DNA from: Nannocystis sp. RBIL2
GTDB taxonomy: Bacteria; Myxococcota_A; Polyangia; Nannocystales; Nannocystaceae
Direction: 5' to 3'
DNA: 64,000 nucleotides
Assembly: GCF_026626745.1 (NCBI RefSeq)
Contig: NZ_JAPNJW010000002.1
Span: 3,930,151 to 3,994,150, forward strand
The position numbers and the translations under genes are program-made. Positions 28,104-36,443 of this stretch are shown piece by piece. The notes beneath the pieces are model-generated. The model was not told the origin of the DNA and ran no database searches. It was given only the letters and a program-made list of their open reading frames with translations. How positions within the stretch are numbered: the stretch's first letter is position 1; each line of letters starts with the position of its first letter.

Positions 28104-28847
28104 GCGTTTTTTTGCGCAGCTCCGCCGTCTACCGTCGGCTCGCCCGCGAGGCCAGCGGCGGGTTCCACTCCATGACATCCAGCGCGAGGTCGGAGCCCGT
28201 GGCGAGCTCTCCGAGCACTCGCCGCAGATAGCTGGGCCACGAGGCCCTTCGCATAGGCCGCCAGCACCGTGGACGCCGAGAAGTCGATCGTACGATACGC
28301 GATCGGCCCCATGCTGACCCCCATGCGGGCCAGGAACCAGCGATAGAAGCGCGGCAACGGACGACCCGCGCGCAGCTCGATCTGCTCGATCTGCTGGGCG
28401 GTCGCGCCGCGCCACCCGGCCGCGAGGTCGGGCACGATGCGGCCGGGTGCGGAACGCCGGCGAGTTCTTCAGGTGCGCCCGCATCCGCCCGACCATCGCC
28501 GCTTCGGCGGTGTTCTTCGCGGCATCGCGCGACGCTCCGTCCTTGTAGGACGTCGTCACGCCTGACGGGTGCTTCATCCCCTTCGCCGCCTCGCAGAGCT
28601 CGACCGTCGTGAGGCCGGACTGGTCGGCGTACTTCTTGCCGCACTTGCAGTGAACGACCCCGAGCATCGTCTGCGGAGACGACACGCCGCTCTGCACGGC
28701 CGGCTTCACCGCCGCCTTGAAGTTCGTCGCCAGCGTACTTGCGTCCGCCGTGGTCGCCTCGCTCTCCTGGAACGCCTCGTGGGTCTTCTCGCAGACCGGG
28801 CAAACGTCCTCCGGCACCGCGATCACCGGGCCGCAATTTTGAATCAC
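28056..28847 (-). CDS. Putative T6SS effector toxin domain (C-terminal half aberrant)
   Basis: The frame opens with GTG 28847, overlapping the stop of the DUF4150 gene (GTGA). Residues 1 to about 132 look natural: V-C-P-V-C-E-K-T-H-E-A-F, then M-L-G-V-V-H-C-K-C-G-K-K-Y-A-D-Q-S-G, then V-E-L-C-E-A-A-K-G-M-K-H. Four clustered Cys plus His suggest a zinc-stabilised small toxin domain. I do not recognise the family. After N-S-P-A-F (about 28452) the frame is an Arg-rich out-of-phase reading of the immunity gene, so the toxin's own end is missing or shifted. The toxin role is inferred from order: tip protein, this gene, immunity-like gene. Confidence 0.5.
   Translation of the reverse strand: MIQNCGPVIAVPEDVCPVCEKTHEAFQESEATTADASTLATNFKAAVKPAVQSGVSSPQTMLGVVHCKCGKKYADQSGLTTVELCEAAKGMKHPSGVTTSYKDGASRDAAKNTAEAAMVGRMRAHLKNSPAFRTRPHRARPRGRVARRDRPADRADRAARGSSVAALLSLVPGPHGGQHGADRVSYDRLLGVHGAGGLCEGPRGPAICGECSESSPRAPTSRWMSWSGTRRWPRGRADGRRRSCAKKRSERGGPLKTVEVEQL
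28084..28113 (+). terminator. Probable terminator of the DUF4215 array
   Basis: A short stem AGCGG/CCGCT (28084-28099) overlaps the last codons of copy 7. It is followed a few bases later by a run of seven T (28107-28113), the only such run next to a hairpin in this part of the window. The stem is short (5 bp), so efficiency is uncertain. Confidence 0.45.
28129..28435 (-). pseudogene. SMI1/KNR4-like immunity gene, frameshifted
   Basis: From a GTG at 28435 the frame encodes a SMI1/KNR4 signature: Q-Q-I-E-Q-I-E-L-R-A-G-R-P-L-P, then F-Y-R-W-F-L-A-R-M-G and M-G-P-I-A-Y-R-T-I-D. After A-Y-A-K-G-L-V-A (about 28237) it turns Arg-rich. A +1 shift restores natural sequence (Y-L-R-R-V-L-G-E-L-A-T-G) to a stop at 28129. 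The break falls at a CCC run (gtggcccagc), so one extra C would explain it; this is either a real mutation or a sequencing error. SMI1/KNR4 proteins are common immunity partners of polymorphic and T6SS toxins. Corrected length is about 102 residues, short for the family. Confidence 0.6.
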
Positions 28848-29263
28848 TCCCAGGAGCGTCGCGGCGTTCGCAGGTTCCCGCCGCCGGCGCAGTTGTTGAG
28901 CATCGGGTCCCCCAGCAAGTGGACGTTCTCCCCCTCCATTTTGACGTCCATCGCGCCCGGCCCCACGAACTGCGTCGGCCCATGCGTGTTGGCGGAGACG
29001 ATCCCGCCGCCGGTGGCCTTGCTGGCGATGTCACCGACCGACTTGAAGCTCGCGCCCTTGATCGCCACGGCCTTGCCCTCGATGCGGACGTTCTTCGAGT
29101 AGCCTTTCGGCGAGTCCTCGCTGCGGCCGATGTTGGGCAGCGGCGTGGGTACGAACGGCGCCGGCGGGCCGGGCATCTTGCAGACGTTGGGCACCGTCGC
29201 GGCAGCGACGCCATGGCTGCCTGCCGTGACCGGGGTCTTCGGAGAATCGACGGTGACGCTCAA
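28844..29263 (-). CDS. DUF4150 (PAAR-like) T6SS tip protein
   Basis: A 139-residue DUF4150 protein, a PAAR-like family that caps the VgrG spike and carries or recruits effectors. Family landmarks are V-P-N-V-C-K-M-P-G-P-P-A-P, P-L-P-N-I-G, S-K-N-V-R-I-E-G-K and V-G-P-G-A-M-D-V-K-M-E-G, then L-L-G-D-P-M-L-N-N-C. I place the start at TTG 29263: gggagg lies 6 bases upstream and it yields L(M)-S-V-T-V-D-S-P-K-T-P-V-T, the usual family N-terminus. No ATG fits. It overlaps the downstream toxin start by four bases. It sits about 13 kb from hcp and the sheath genes; vgrG is not in the window. Confidence 0.88.
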   Translation of the reverse strand: MSVTVDSPKTPVTAGSHGVAAATVPNVCKMPGPPAPFVPTPLPNIGRSEDSPKGYSKNVRIEGKAVAIKGASFKSVGDIASKATGGGIVSANTHGPTQFVGPGAMDVKMEGENVHLLGDPMLNNCAGGGNLRTPRRSWE

Positions 29264-29422
29264 TTCGTGCCTCCCAACGCCTCGGCCGCCAGTGAGCCGC
29301 GGGTGACGAGTATACCTGCAGCGACCGTGGTGCGCACCGAAGCGCGCCTGGGGTTCGAGGCCACCATTTTTTGGCGGGCACGGCGACGATCGACCAGCGA
29401 TTCGCGCGCGCGCCATTCGCCC

Positions 29423-32062
29423 TCAGCGCGAACTCGGTTCGCACCGCGTTCGCGGTTCGGCCCGCTCCTCGGCGCTGGGCGCCGGCAGCTCGCTCGCCGA
29501 CACCATTTCCCCGCCCACGATCTGTCCAAAGATCTCCGCCTGCGCGCGAGACAGCGCCAGCGACCGCTCCACCACCCACAGCAGCTCGAGCAGCTCCGCC
29601 GTCAGCGCCTCCGACCACGCCTCGGGTCGCAGCGCGTCGAGCGGCGACGACGTGCGGCCGCGGCGCTGCAGCATCCTGCCGGCCAACCACGACTGCACGA
29701 TTTTCAAACCCGACACCTCGTAGTTCCACACCGCCGCCGACACCGGCGCGAAGCTTCCTTCTCCGACCGTGAGCACCTCGTCCGCGTACGAGAATCTCTC
29801 CGGCATCGCGCGCACGGGCGCCACGCAGCGCGCCGCCCCGTCTATCAGCCGCACCCGAAACGTGTGCAGCCCCAGCAGCTCCGCTCCGACCTCTGCGCAG
29901 CGCGTGAACAACTCCTCGTCGCGCGTCAGCGGCACCCGCGGCCCGGGCTCCGCCAGCTCCTCGCGCAGCGACTCGACGTACCCCGGGTGTCCCAGGCAGC
30001 CATACACGTACGCGAACAGCTCCTGCGCCGTCACTGTCCGTGAGAACATGTCCCTTAGCACATTGAGTACACCACGCGTCACGTTGGCCTGCGTCGCCGC
30101 GCGGTCGCGCCACAGCGGGATCACCCCCTTGTCGCCGAACGACCCGCGGAAGTGGTGCAGGTCGGGCACCTCCGCGCACGCCGTCACCGCCGGCCCGCGC
30201 GACAGCCCGCTCGACAACATCGTCGTCAAATAGACTTGCGACGGCCCGTGCGTCCGCCACAGCGCCGGTCGAAGGCGATCGCCGAGGCGGCCATCCGCCA
30301 GACAGAAGCGGCGGTCCAGCGAGCGCCAGGCGATCCGCGCGACCCGAGGCACCGGCGCCTCCGCCGGCAACGACGCCAGCGCCGGCAGCGGCGACCCATC
30401 GAGCAGATCGACCCCCGGCCGCGCGATCGTCCACGCCTCCGTCTCGCGGAACGCGGCCGCGCGATCGTCCGCCCGCAGCAGCGCTCGCCAGCGGCGCTCC
30501 AGCAGCTCCGGCGTCTCCGCGATCGGCCACGTTCGCTTCCACTGCGCCCCCGCGTGCTGCCACGGAAACAGGTCCACCAGCCGCGGCCAATCACCGTAGT
30601 CGCCCGACGCCCCGGGCACGAACGGCGCGTCCCACCCCTTCGGTGCGCGTGCCCACTCGAGCTCCTGCAACGATTGCAGCGCCCCGAGCGTGCGCAGCTT
30701 CTGCTCGCGGCTGTCCCCGTCTGCCAGCCGCGTGTACCAGACCTCCGCCGGCCGCGATCGATCCCCCTCCGCGCGTCGCACCCCGACCGCGATACACACC
30801 GGCGTGCGAATATTTTTGAAGACGTTGGCGGAGCGGCGCGGGCCGAGGGCGTCGCCGCCGAGGTCGACGATCCACAACGCGTCGAGCACCGCGCGCAGTC
30901 GGCGTCGCATCGCCGCGAAGCCCGGACCGCGCAGGTAGCTCGACGGCGTGATCAGGCACACCACCCCCGGCCCTTCCTGCTCGCAGCTCCACCACAGCGC
31001 CCAGCGCCAGAAATAGACATAGGCATTATAAAGATTCTTCGCGTGCTTGCCGACCGCGGCGTCGGGCAGGAAATCGGCCAGCAGCGGCCGCTCTCCGCGC
31101 TCAGGATCGCCGTGGCGGATCCACCCGCCGCGATCGCTCTCCGACAATTCGCGCCGGTCGTACGGCGGGTTGCCGATACACACACGAATGCGCCCCGCCT
31201 CGACGTCCTCCCCCTCCGCCCTCGCCAGAGTGTCTCGCAGCCTCACCCGCACTCCCGCCGCCGGCAGCCGCGCCCCCGCGACCCGCAGCGCGCGCGTGAG
31301 GCGAGCGTGCGCCGCCGCGAACGGCCCCGCGAGCACCTCGTGGGCCACGAGGTTGGTCCCGAGTCGGCTCGCGCACGCCGCGACGTCGCCGCCCGTCTCT
31401 CGCGCGCCACGCAGCGCGTCCGCCACGATCGCCAGCGGGTACACGCCGGTGCCGCACGCCGGGTCGATCGTCACCACCTCGGGCGCCGCGAACTCGAGCG
31501 GCGCCGCGAGCTCGCGCGCCAGCAGCTCGCGCACTGCCACGATTTGCGCGTGCACCACTTCCTTCGGCGTGTAGTAAGCCCCGGCCTCGCGGCGCAGCCG
31601 GCCGTCGTACGCCGCCAGGAATTCCTCGTAGAAGTACGCCCCCTCGCCCTCGCGCAGCGCCGCGAGCGACGCCTCGTCGAGCCCCGCGATCGTCGCCTCG
31701 AGCTCCCCCAGCGCCATGCCGATCTCCGCGCGATGCTCCGCCGCGGCTCGCAGCGCGCGCAGCAGCGGACCCGGCGTCTCCCCCAGGCGCGCGCACGCCC
31801 CCGCGACCTCCGGCACCGCATCGGGGAGCCCCAGCCGAGCCGTCCACAGCCCGTACGCGATCGTCTGCGCCATCGCCTCGGCGAACTCCGCTTCGCCGCC
31901 GCAGGCCGCCAGCGACCACTCGTCCGCGAGCGTGCGCAGCCGCGAGTTCGGCGCGGTCACGGCAGCCCGCAGCGCGTCGCGCAGCGCCCGACAGCCTGCG
32001 GCCAGCAGCGTCGCCACCTCGCGCGAACTCCTCGGGCCCGGCCGGCGCACGCGCGGAAACAT
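29423..32062 (-). CDS. Type-ISP-like DNA adenine methyltransferase without motor or nuclease
   Basis: An 879-residue protein. Methyltransferase motifs: G-A-Y-Y-T-P-K-E-V-V (161-170), motif I D-P-A-C-G-T-G (200-206), motif IV N-P-P-Y (298-301; N6-adenine class), and V-C-L-I-T-P-S-S-Y-L-R-G. From about 500 on, segments such as F-R-G-S-F-G-D-K-G-V-I-P-L-W-R-D resemble the target-recognition domain of LlaBIII-type (type ISP) restriction enzymes. Full type-ISP enzymes are about 1,580 residues, with an N-terminal nuclease and helicase that are absent here. It could be an orphan epigenetic methylase, a modification subunit, or the remnant of a defence system. No partner nuclease is adjacent. Confidence 0.85.
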   Translation of the reverse strand: MFPRVRRPGPRSSREVATLLAAGCRALRDALRAAVTAPNSRLRTLADEWSLAACGGEAEFAEAMAQTIAYGLWTARLGLPDAVPEVAGACARLGETPGPLLRALRAAAEHRAEIGMALGELEATIAGLDEASLAALREGEGAYFYEEFLAAYDGRLRREAGAYYTPKEVVHAQIVAVRELLARELAAPLEFAAPEVVTIDPACGTGVYPLAIVADALRGARETGGDVAACASRLGTNLVAHEVLAGPFAAAHARLTRALRVAGARLPAAGVRVRLRDTLARAEGEDVEAGRIRVCIGNPPYDRRELSESDRGGWIRHGDPERGERPLLADFLPDAAVGKHAKNLYNAYVYFWRWALWWSCEQEGPGVVCLITPSSYLRGPGFAAMRRRLRAVLDALWIVDLGGDALGPRRSANVFKNIRTPVCIAVGVRRAEGDRSRPAEVWYTRLADGDSREQKLRTLGALQSLQELEWARAPKGWDAPFVPGASGDYGDWPRLVDLFPWQHAGAQWKRTWPIAETPELLERRWRALLRADDRAAAFRETEAWTIARPGVDLLDGSPLPALASLPAEAPVPRVARIAWRSLDRRFCLADGRLGDRLRPALWRTHGPSQVYLTTMLSSGLSRGPAVTACAEVPDLHHFRGSFGDKGVIPLWRDRAATQANVTRGVLNVLRDMFSRTVTAQELFAYVYGCLGHPGYVESLREELAEPGPRVPLTRDEELFTRCAEVGAELLGLHTFRVRLIDGAARCVAPVRAMPERFSYADEVLTVGEGSFAPVSAAVWNYEVSGLKIVQSWLAGRMLQRRGRTSSPLDALRPEAWSEALTAELLELLWVVERSLALSRAQAEIFGQIVGGEMVSASELPAPSAEERAEPRTRCEPSSR

Positions 32063-32178
32063 AGCAGAGCAACATCGCGCAGGGCGGCCCGCGATCGCGC
32101 GGACGGCGGCCTCGCGCGAGGTGCGTGCATTCGCGCCCGCGGGTCGGCCGGCCCGCGGTGATATCCTCCGGACGGCTC

Positions 32179-35100
32179 ATGCTTCATATCGCCGTCGAAC
32201 GCGAGGGACAGCCGCGCAAAGAGCTCCGCTTCGCCAAGGACGTGGTCGTCGTCGGCCGCGAGGCCGAGCACGACCTCCAGCTCAACTTCGAGGACGGCGC
32301 CTCGCGGCAGCACGCCCGCCTGAGCCACGAGCGCGGCCAGCACTTCGTCGAGGACCTCGGCTCGCGCAACGGCACCAAGGTCAACGGCAAGCGGATCGCC
32401 GCCAAGACCCCGATCAAGGCCGGCGACGAGGTCGAAGTCGGCAAGGTCAAGATCTACCTGGTCGGAGAGGCAGGTGCGGCCGGCAGCCGCGGCACCGCGC
32501 GCGTCCAGCCGCGGACCGACGACGACGACGCAACCGTCCAGCGCACCGTCAAGCAGGCGCCCAAGCCCGCCAAGGCGGCCGCGCCCGAACCTGCCCCGAA
32601 GGCCAGGCCTGCTCCCGAGCCCGCCAAGCCCGCGCCCAAGGCCCCGCGGCCGGCGCCCGAGCCCGAAGCTGGCCTTCCGGACAGCAGCATCCGCGTCAAC
32701 CTGCGCCAGCCCGAGCCCGAGCCGGCGGCCGCGCCGGAGCCCGAGGGCAAGCCGACCGGCCCGATCAACGACGAGAACGAGGCCTGCCGCAGCCAGATCG
32801 ATCCGCTGGCCCGGCGCTGGCGCGACCTCGGCAAGCCCGAGGGGCTCCTGCTGCACGGCCCGCTGCTCAAGCGCGGCCTCGCCTGGGCGGGCAGCGACCG
32901 CAAGCTGCGGCCGCGCCCGTCCGAGCTGCACCGCGAGTTCATCTACGCCAGCCGCGGCGACCGTCGCCACCGGATCCGCGACCTCGGCCTGCGCGCCGGG
33001 GCGCTGACCGTCGCGCTGGTCGGCGGCAACGTGGCGGCGCACGTGCTGCACGACGACCTCGTGCTCAAGGACGCCGCCGCCGGGCGTGAGGCCGGCGCCG
33101 GGCAGTGCACGCCCGACAACCCCGCGGTGCAGCGCGCCAACCTCCTGGCCCAAAAGGCAGCCGAGCAGACCGACCTCGAGCTGGCGATCCTCGCCGGCAC
33201 GCGGGCCGTGAGCGCTGCCGACGGTCCGTGCGCGCGCCAGTCGGACGCCGAGCGGGCCCTGCGGATCGCCCTCTCGCGCCAGCGCAGCCGCGTCATCGGC
33301 CGCGGCAATTCGCCGATCCGCAACGCCGACGTCGCCCGCGACGAGCGCGACGTCGTCACCGTCGACGACACCGGCGCGGTGCTCCTCTACGACCGCACCG
33401 GCGCCACGCAGCCGAAGACGCTGCCCTCGAGCAGCGGCGCCGGCAAGGTCGCGGCGCTCGGGCCCGAGGGTCGCTGGCTGGCCGTCGGGACAGGCAAGGG
33501 CACCGTCGACCTGTGGGACCTGCAGCAGCGCACCGCGCCCAAGCTGACCAAGCAGCTCGAGAGCCACCGCGACCCGGTCACCGCGATCACCTTCAGCGAG
33601 GACGGCCGCTTCTTCGCCACCGGCGACCGCCGCGGCAACGTCACCGTGTGGGACATGCGCGGCACCGACGCCGGCGCCAAGCTCGGCGAGCTGCGGCAGC
33701 ACACCGGCGCCATCGAGCAGCTGGTGTTCCGCGACGGCGGCAGCCGCCTCTACTCGTTCGGCGGCAAGACTGCGGTCGCCACCGACCTGCAGGACGGGCG
33801 CAAGAAGGGCAAGCAGCTCAACCTCGCCATCGGCGGCGACGCCACCGCGTTCGCGGTCAACGGCGAGGGCGACGAGGTCGTCGTCGGCGACAGCATCGGC
33901 CAGGTCGTGCGCTGGCGCGTCCGCACCCTCGCGCGCGCCCAGCAGGACGCCCTCGCCAGCCACACCGGCGCGGTCGTCGACCTGGCGTTCCTCCCCGGCG
34001 CGCGCGCCGTCCTGTCCCTCGGGACAGACAAACAGCTCATCGTCACCGAGCTCGATCAGATGATGCGCGAGGGCAGCGAGCCGCTGCGCGTCGGCCTGCG
34101 CGGGCTGCAGTCCGAACCCAAGGCCCTGGCCGCCGACCCCACCGGGCGCCGGATCGCCGTCGCCGCCCAGGACCACAAGATCTACGTGTGGGACGCCGCC
34201 CAGCGCCACACCTCGGCCCAGCCGGTGGTCGTGTTCGACGAGCACGTCGACACCATCGAGTCGGTGCTGCCGAGCTACGACGGCAACTCGCTGCTGTCCG
34301 CCTCGGCCGACGGCACCTTGCGTCTGTGGCCGCTGCAGAACGCCGACGCCGGCGGCGCCCTGGCGGTGCTCAGCGATCACCGCGGCCCGATCACCGGCCT
34401 GGGCCTCAGCAGCGACGGCGGCCGTATGGCCTCGCTCGGCCAGGACAAGGCCCTCCGCGCCTGGCGCCTCGACAACCGCGGCACCCCGCGGCGGATCCTC
34501 GAGCGGACCTTCGAGCAGGCCCCGCAGGCCCTCGCAGTCAGCCCCGACGGCCTGTGGGCGGCCGTCGGCGTCGAGCGCCAGCTGCTCGTCTACAGCCTCA
34601 GCGGCGGCGAGCGCGAGCCCAAGCCGATCGAGCGCGCCCAGCACGACGACCTGATCAGCCACGTCGCCTTCAGCCCGGACAACCGCTGGCTGGTCAGCGC
34701 CGACTTCTCCGGCGCGATCAACACCTGGTCGATGAAGGACAACGGCCCCGAGGACAGCCCGGCCCGCAACGTCGCGCTCGGCCGCTCGGTCACCGCGCTG
34801 GCGCTGTCGCCCAGCAGCCCGTACTTCGCGGTCGCGGCGGCCGACAACCGCGTCACCCTGTGGCCGATGACCGGCAACGGCGGCGAGCAGCAGGTCGTGC
34901 AGCACGAGAAGTCGGTGCTGTCGCTGACCTTCAGCGGCGGCGGCGACTACCTGGTGTCGACCAGCGACGACGCCCGCGCGATCCTCCGCACCGTCGACAA
35001 GGGCAAGACCGCCGAGCTGCCCGAGCGCTCCGCGGTGGCCCACGACTCGCGCGTTCGCGCGGCCGCCTTCAGCCCCGACAAGCGCTGGCTGGCCACCGGC

Positions 35101-35520
35101 AGCGACGACGGCGTCATCAACATGACCGACCTCAAGAAGACCACCGAGCGCAGCAAGCCGCTCAAGGGTCACGAGACGGCCATCACCGCCCTGTTCTTCG
35201 AGCCAGGTAGCGAGCTCCTGGTGTCCGCCAGCGCCGACAAGTCCTTGCGCCTGTGGCTCGTCGACGACCTCGACCGCGGCGGCGAGGTGAGATCGATCCC
35301 CCTCACCGGCCACGCCGGGCCCGTCAGCGCCATGCGCGTCGACGGCAGCGGCCGCCTGCTCGTCAGCGGCGGCGCCGACGGGGCGCTCCGCGTCTGGCCG
35401 CTCAAGCACGACCTCCTGATCGCGCTGGCCTGCCGCACCGTCGGCCGCGACTTCAGCGACGACGAGTGGAGCACGCTCTACCCCGGCGAGCCGGTCGAGC
35501 CGCTGTGCGACGGCAAGTAG
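32179..35520 (+). CDS. FHA-domain protein with WD40 propeller
   Basis: A 1,113-residue protein. The N-terminal FHA domain (about 5-95) has V-V-V-G-R-E, S-R-Q-H-A-R and G-S-R-N-G-T-K-V-N-G, the phospho-threonine-binding residues. An Ala/Pro/Lys/Glu-rich linker follows, then a conserved module (C-R-S-Q-I-D-P-L-A-R-R-W, L-L-L-H-G), a hydrophobic segment (about 273-290), a helical stretch, and WD40-type repeats from about 395 to the end (L-W-D-L, V-W-D-M, L-W-P-L, L-W-L-V at blade ends). The linker module also occurs in the FHA-LysM protein of the T6SS operon (L-L-L-H-G), so the two probably act in one pathway. Start 32179 begins the FHA fold directly. Confidence 0.9.
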   Translation: MLHIAVEREGQPRKELRFAKDVVVVGREAEHDLQLNFEDGASRQHARLSHERGQHFVEDLGSRNGTKVNGKRIAAKTPIKAGDEVEVGKVKIYLVGEAGAAGSRGTARVQPRTDDDDATVQRTVKQAPKPAKAAAPEPAPKARPAPEPAKPAPKAPRPAPEPEAGLPDSSIRVNLRQPEPEPAAAPEPEGKPTGPINDENEACRSQIDPLARRWRDLGKPEGLLLHGPLLKRGLAWAGSDRKLRPRPSELHREFIYASRGDRRHRIRDLGLRAGALTVALVGGNVAAHVLHDDLVLKDAAAGREAGAGQCTPDNPAVQRANLLAQKAAEQTDLELAILAGTRAVSAADGPCARQSDAERALRIALSRQRSRVIGRGNSPIRNADVARDERDVVTVDDTGAVLLYDRTGATQPKTLPSSSGAGKVAALGPEGRWLAVGTGKGTVDLWDLQQRTAPKLTKQLESHRDPVTAITFSEDGRFFATGDRRGNVTVWDMRGTDAGAKLGELRQHTGAIEQLVFRDGGSRLYSFGGKTAVATDLQDGRKKGKQLNLAIGGDATAFAVNGEGDEVVVGDSIGQVVRWRVRTLARAQQDALASHTGAVVDLAFLPGARAVLSLGTDKQLIVTELDQMMREGSEPLRVGLRGLQSEPKALAADPTGRRIAVAAQDHKIYVWDAAQRHTSAQPVVVFDEHVDTIESVLPSYDGNSLLSASADGTLRLWPLQNADAGGALAVLSDHRGPITGLGLSSDGGRMASLGQDKALRAWRLDNRGTPRRILERTFEQAPQALAVSPDGLWAAVGVERQLLVYSLSGGEREPKPIERAQHDDLISHVAFSPDNRWLVSADFSGAINTWSMKDNGPEDSPARNVALGRSVTALALSPSSPYFAVAAADNRVTLWPMTGNGGEQQVVQHEKSVLSLTFSGGGDYLVSTSDDARAILRTVDKGKTAELPERSAVAHDSRVRAAAFSPDKRWLATGSDDGVINMTDLKKTTERSKPLKGHETAITALFFEPGSELLVSASADKSLRLWLVDDLDRGGEVRSIPLTGHAGPVSAMRVDGSGRLLVSGGADGALRVWPLKHDLLIALACRTVGRDFSDDEWSTLYPGEPVEPLCDGK
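34012..34027. repeat. CTGTCC-N4-GGACAG hairpin inside WD40 region
   Basis: CTGTCC-ctcg-GGACAG occurs within the WD40 coding sequence, reading L-S-L-G-T-D, a different reading frame from the copies in the kinase at 13043 and 13133. This argues that the DNA or RNA form, not the peptide, is what recurs. Confidence 0.6.
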
Positions 35521-35534
35521 CCGGGCGCTGCGCA

Positions 35535-35580
35535 CATTCGTCGGCGAATGAGGGCACCCTGCCGGTGACGTCATTCGCCG
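35535..35580. terminator. Inverted repeats between convergent FHA-WD40 and SDR genes
   Basis: CATTCG-tcgg-CGAATG (35535-35550) overlaps a larger alternative pairing, CGGCGAATG (35542-35550) with CATTCGCCG (35572-35580), around a 21-base loop. The mutually exclusive stems fill the 63-base gap between two convergent stop codons, as expected for a bidirectional terminator. No T-run is present. Confidence 0.6.
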
Positions 35581-35583
35581 CGC

Positions 35584-36324
35584 TCACACCAACCCGCCGT
35601 TGGCGCGCAGCGTCTGGCCGTTGACCCACCCGCCGTCGGGGCCGGCGAGGAACGCCACCACGGCCGCGATGTCCTCGGGCTGGCCGAGGCGCCCCAGCGG
35701 CGTCGCGGCGACCATGCGATCGATCAGCGCCTGCGGCTTGTCCTTGAAAAACAGGTCGGTGGCGGTCGGCCCGGGGGCGACCGCGTTGACGGTGATCGAG
35801 CGGTCGCGGAGCTCCTTGGCGAGCACGCTGGTGAGCGCCTCGACGGCCGCCTTGGTGGCGACGTAGACGCCGTAGAGCGGCTGGCGCAGGCCTACGGTGC
35901 TCGACGAGAAGTTGATGATGCGTCCGCCGGCACGCAGGCGACGGCTGGCCTCGCGCAGGGTGTTGAAGGTGCCGCGCAGGTTGACCTCGACCTGGCGCTC
36001 GAAGGTCGCGTCGTCGGTCTCGGCGATCGTCGCCATCGCCATCACGCCGGCGTTGTTGACCAGGACGTCGACCCCGCCGAAGGCCGCCTCGGCCGCGTCG
36101 AACAGGTAGCGCACCGCCCCCGGGTCGGCGACGTCGGCCTTCAGCGGCAGCGCGCGGCGGCCCGCTCCTTCGAGCTCGCGGGCCAGCGCCTCCGCCGGCG
36201 TCGGGTCGCGCGAGTAGTTGACCACCACCGCGAAGCCGTCGGCCGCCAGGCGCGCCGCCACCACCGCGCCGATGCCCCGCGACGCCCCGGTCACGATCGC
36301 CGTCCGCTTGTTGCTCTCGCTCAT
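35584..36324 (-). CDS. SDR-family oxidoreductase
   Basis: A 246-residue classical short-chain dehydrogenase/reductase. It has cofactor loop T-G-A-S-R-G-I-G, N-N-A-G at the end of beta-4, catalytic Ser in F-S-S-S-T-V, and catalytic Y-x-x-x-K as Y-V-A-T-K. V-V-N-Y-S-R-D after beta-2 suggests NADP(H) preference. The substrate cannot be told. The start at 36324 gives the normal N-terminus (M-S-E-S-N-K-R-T-A-I-V-T-G); the in-frame start at 36447 is rejected. It lies 119 bases downstream of the FHA-LysM gene on the same strand and may simply be a neighbour of the T6SS operon. Confidence 0.92.
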   Translation of the reverse strand: MSESNKRTAIVTGASRGIGAVVAARLAADGFAVVVNYSRDPTPAEALARELEGAGRRALPLKADVADPGAVRYLFDAAEAAFGGVDVLVNNAGVMAMATIAETDDATFERQVEVNLRGTFNTLREASRRLRAGGRIINFSSSTVGLRQPLYGVYVATKAAVEALTSVLAKELRDRSITVNAVAPGPTATDLFFKDKPQALIDRMVAATPLGRLGQPEDIAAVVAFLAGPDGGWVNGQTLRANGGLV

Positions 36325-36443
36325 GCGCGACTCGTAACACCCGCTCGCGCGCGCACCGGGAGGCGAGCCGACGCGCGCGCGAATCGTCGCTTCCACTCCG
36401 GCGGCTCGCCCGGCGGCCTCGCCTGCGCGGGCGGGGCGCCGGC

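Noticed and set aside
31957..35574. 1,205-codon open frame on the minus strand opposite the FHA-WD40 gene
   Set aside because: Long only because high GC removes stops from the opposite frame. Composition is Val/Ala/Gly/Arg repeats without domains, while the plus strand encodes clear FHA and WD40 motifs.
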